Below are positions 5,543-6,837 of a DNA stretch of 6,837 bases, piece after piece (position 1 is the first letter of the stretch; each line of letters starts with the position of its first letter). The notes beneath the pieces are model-generated. The model was not told the origin of the DNA. It was given only the letters and a program-made list of their open reading frames with translations, and did no database searches. This stretch comes from Microbacteriaceae bacterium. GTDB taxonomy: Bacteria > Actinomycetota > Actinomycetes > Actinomycetales > Microbacteriaceae. The stretch is taken from positions 1-6,837 of the forward strand of contig JAKONM010000240.1 in assembly GCA_022701925.1 (NCBI GenBank), read 5' to 3'. The translations under genes were made by a program, and so were the position numbers.

Positions 5543-5562
5543 CGGGGTCGGCGGGAGGTGCG

Positions 5563-6597
5563 ATGGTCTCGGAGCGGGGGCTCGAGGTGCTGCGCGTCAT
5601 CGTGCAGGACTACGTGGCGTCCCGCGAACCCGTCGGGTCGAAGTCGATCGTCGACCGGTACGGGTTCGGCGTCTCGGCGGCGACCATCCGCAACGACATG
5701 GCGGCGCTGGAGGAGGACGGCCTGATCGCCGCGCCGCACACCTCCTCCGGCCGCGTGCCGACGGACAAGGGCTACCGCGTCTTCGTGGACCACCTGGCCG
5801 AGGTGCCCGCCCTGACCACCGCGCAGCGCCTGGCGATCCGCACCTTCCTGGAGGGCGGCGAGGACCTGGACGAGATGCTCGTCCGCACCGTGCGGCTGCT
5901 CGCGCAGCTGACGAACCAGGTCGCCCTGGTGCAGGTGCCGGTGGTGCCCCGCTCCTACGTGCGCCACGTCGAGCTGGTGCTGCTGTCGCCCGGCCGGCTG
6001 CTGGTGGTGCTGATCACCGACTCCGGCCGCGTGGACCAGCGCCTGATCGAGCTGCCGCCGGAGGAGCGCGACCGGCTGGACGACGCGGCGCTGACCGAGG
6101 TGCGCACGCGCATCAACGCCGCACTGGTGGGCCGGCTGATCGCGGACATGGCGCCCGGCGTCACCGCCGTGGTCGAGCAGCTGCCGCCGGCCCGCCGAGG
6201 GCTGGTGGACCGCATCGGCGCCGCGCTGGGCGCCGCGGTGGCCGACCGGAGGCAGGACCGGCTCGTGATGGCCGGCACCGCCAACCTCGCCCGCACCGAG
6301 CGCGACTTCCCGGGCAGCATCCTGCCGGTGCTCGAGGCGATCGAGGAGCAGGTGGTGCTGATGCGCCTCTTCCGCGAGATGGCGCTGGACGAGCGCGGCG
6401 TCTCCGTCTCCATCGGCCGGGAGAACGCGTCCGCGGGCCTCGCGGAGGCGTCGATCCTGGCGAGCGGCTACCGTTCGACGGCCGGGGGGCTGGCGCGCAT
6501 CGGCGTCCTGGGCCCCACGCGCATGGACTACTCGGGCAACATCGGCGCCGTGCGCGCGGTGGCCCGCTACCTGACGAAGCTCCTCGGCGAGGAGTGA
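5563..6597 (+). CDS. hrcA: Heat-inducible transcription repressor HrcA
   Basis: HrcA is a homodimeric DNA-binding repressor that binds CIRCE operators of chaperone genes. Its activity depends on the GroEL chaperonin, so heat stress relieves repression. This 344-aa protein has the family's full length. The N-terminal winged-helix domain (about 1-80) shows EPVGSKSIVDRYGFGVSAATIRNDMAALEE (22-51) with the recognition helix SAATIRNDM, and the wing SSGRVPTDKGYRVFVDHL (61-78). A central GAF-like and dimerisation region follows, and the C-terminus carries the conserved RIGVLGPTRMDYSGNIGAVRAVARYLTKLL. ATG at 5563 is preferred although the frame is open further upstream, because it begins the HrcA homology and GGGAGG(TG) lies at 5553-5558, with a rather short 4-base spacing. 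A CIRCE-like site lies about 20 bases upstream. dnaJ follows after 67 bases, the usual actinobacterial order. Confidence 0.97.
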   Translation: MVSERGLEVLRVIVQDYVASREPVGSKSIVDRYGFGVSAATIRNDMAALEEDGLIAAPHTSSGRVPTDKGYRVFVDHLAEVPALTTAQRLAIRTFLEGGEDLDEMLVRTVRLLAQLTNQVALVQVPVVPRSYVRHVELVLLSPGRLLVVLITDSGRVDQRLIELPPEERDRLDDAALTEVRTRINAALVGRLIADMAPGVTAVVEQLPPARRGLVDRIGAALGAAVADRRQDRLVMAGTANLARTERDFPGSILPVLEAIEEQVVLMRLFREMALDERGVSVSIGRENASAGLAEASILASGYRSTAGGLARIGVLGPTRMDYSGNIGAVRAVARYLTKLLGEE

Positions 6598-6604
6598 CCG
6601 ACCC

Positions 6605-6624
6605 GCCGCCCCTCCCCGGGCGGC
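6605..6624 (+). other. Intercistronic hairpin after hrcA
   Basis: GCCGCCC (6605-6611) pairs perfectly with GGGCGGC (6618-6624) around a 6-base pyrimidine loop, 7 bases after the hrcA stop. No T-run follows, so full termination is unlikely. It could act as an attenuator, an mRNA-stability or processing element, or have no function in this GC-rich DNA. Confidence 0.45.
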
Positions 6625-6631
6625 ACGGACG

Positions 6632-6652
6632 TTCCGCGGCTCATCCGCGGAA
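6632..6652 (+). promoter_or_regulatory. Hairpin abutting the dnaJ ribosome binding site
   Basis: TTCCGCGG (6632-6639) and CCGCGGAA (6645-6652) form a perfect 8-bp stem with a 5-base CTCAT loop. The last two stem bases are the AA of the dnaJ Shine-Dalgarno AAGGAGG (6651-6657). The GGAGG core itself stays outside the stem. This may modulate dnaJ translation or protect the downstream message; function is inferred from position only. Confidence 0.5.
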
Positions 6653-6664
6653 GGAGGGCCCGCC

Positions 6665-6837
6665 GTGGCTGACCACTACGAGGTGCTGGGCGTCGCCCGC
6701 GACGCCTCCACCGAGGACATCAAGAAGGCCTACCGCCGCCTGGCGCGCCAGCTGCACCCGGACGTGAACCCGGGGGCCGAGGCCGCCGAGCGGTTCAAGG
6801 ACGTCACCCACGCCTACGACGTGCTGTCCGACTCGCG
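6665..6837 (+). CDS. dnaJ: Chaperone protein DnaJ, N-terminal J-domain, 3' truncated by window edge
   Basis: DnaJ (Hsp40) delivers unfolded proteins to DnaK and stimulates its ATPase through the J-domain. The 57 visible residues form nearly the whole J-domain: DHYEVLGVARDAS (3-15), helix II DIKKAYRRLARQLHPDVN (18-35) with the essential HPD at 31-33, and helices III-IV with ERFKDVTHAYDVLSDS (42-57). The GTG start at 6665 is set by a strong AAGGAGG ending 7 bases upstream and by the typical DHYEVLG opening. The Gly/Phe region, zinc-finger and C-terminal substrate-binding domains lie beyond the right edge, so a full DnaJ rather than a short J-domain protein is inferred from the hrcA-dnaJ arrangement. 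Expression is probably under HrcA through the CIRCE-like site upstream of hrcA. Confidence 0.95.
   Translation, partial: MADHYEVLGVARDASTEDIKKAYRRLARQLHPDVNPGAEAAERFKDVTHAYDVLSDS

Larger units (their letters stand above)
5418..5562. promoter_or_regulatory. Divergent control region between the DUF4870 operon and hrcA
   Basis: This 145-base gap holds the hrcA promoter and CIRCE-like site on its right and must hold the start of the DUF4870 operon on its left. I see no convincing -35/-10 pair for the minus strand; a GTGACA (5488-5483, minus) and a TACCCT (5468-5463, minus) are present but only 14 bases apart. Other structures include a 13-bp palindrome (5479-5491), a 10-base direct repeat CGGACGGCGC (5451-5460 and 5498-5507), and an imperfect inverted repeat (5442-5453 with 5490-5501, 10 of 12 matching). 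Confidence 0.6.

Noticed and set aside
5230..5562. N-terminal extension of hrcA to an upstream start at 5230
   Set aside because: It would run through the divergent DUF4870 gene, the promoter and the CIRCE-like site. HrcA homology begins at the ATG at 5563, which has its own ribosome binding site.
5418..5600. Upstream extension of the first DUF4870 gene to a start at 5600
   Set aside because: The added residues are Pro/Gly/Ser-rich and cover the intergenic control region. The ATG at 5417 has GGGAGG at good spacing and matches the paralogs' N-termini.
1..6837. CRISPR arrays, tRNA/rRNA genes, insertion sequences, attachment sites, toxin-antitoxin or defence genes
   Set aside because: No regularly spaced repeats, cloverleaf or rRNA-like sequence, transposase or integrase motifs, or defence-related domains were seen. 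The content is ordinary chromosomal backbone with small accessory paralogs.

Overview
This window is very GC-rich chromosomal DNA with strong G/C bias at third codon positions, frequent GTG starts and GGAGG-type ribosome binding sites. Together with the gene content (lepA, hemW, hrcA and dnaJ close together), this points to a high-GC actinobacterium (Actinomycetota). The finer lineage cannot be fixed from the sequence; a Streptomyces/Kineosporiales/Geodermatophilales-like relative is only a guess. No mobile element, tRNA, rRNA, CRISPR array or phage gene was seen, and no stretch of more than 300 bases lacks a gene.

Layout. (1) Bases 3-1064 hold the 3' part of lepA (elongation factor 4), cut by the left edge. 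(2) Two small DUF1990/UPF0548 paralogs follow on the same strand. The first overlaps the lepA stop by 4 bases, and the second starts 4 bases after the first ends, so the three look translationally coupled. (3) A HAD-family hydrolase lies on the minus strand, converging on the DUF1990 pair. Its last ~15 codons are out of frame, which indicates a small indel near 2269. An 11-bp hairpin (2210-2236) separates the convergent genes. (4) hemW, the radical-SAM heme chaperone/coproporphyrinogen dehydrogenase-like gene, runs on the plus strand and diverges from the HAD gene. (5) Three consecutive minus-strand genes encode small DUF4870 membrane proteins. The last one overlaps the hemW 3' end tail to tail by 8 bases. 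(6) hrcA and the start of dnaJ (cut by the right edge) run on the plus strand and diverge from the DUF4870 operon.

How it works together. Housekeeping genes for translation (lepA), heme/radical-SAM function (hemW) and heat shock (hrcA-dnaJ) form a backbone, with small accessory paralog families between them. The best regulatory evidence lies at hrcA. A CIRCE-like inverted repeat with the exact 9-9-9 geometry overlaps a TAGAAT -10-like box about 20 bases before the hrcA ribosome binding site, implying HrcA autoregulation of hrcA-dnaJ. A perfect 8-bp hairpin abuts the dnaJ Shine-Dalgarno and may add post-transcriptional control. I do not see a wholly new multi-gene system. The items most worth checking are the CIRCE/hairpin architecture, the HAD frameshift, and the DUF4870 triplet.
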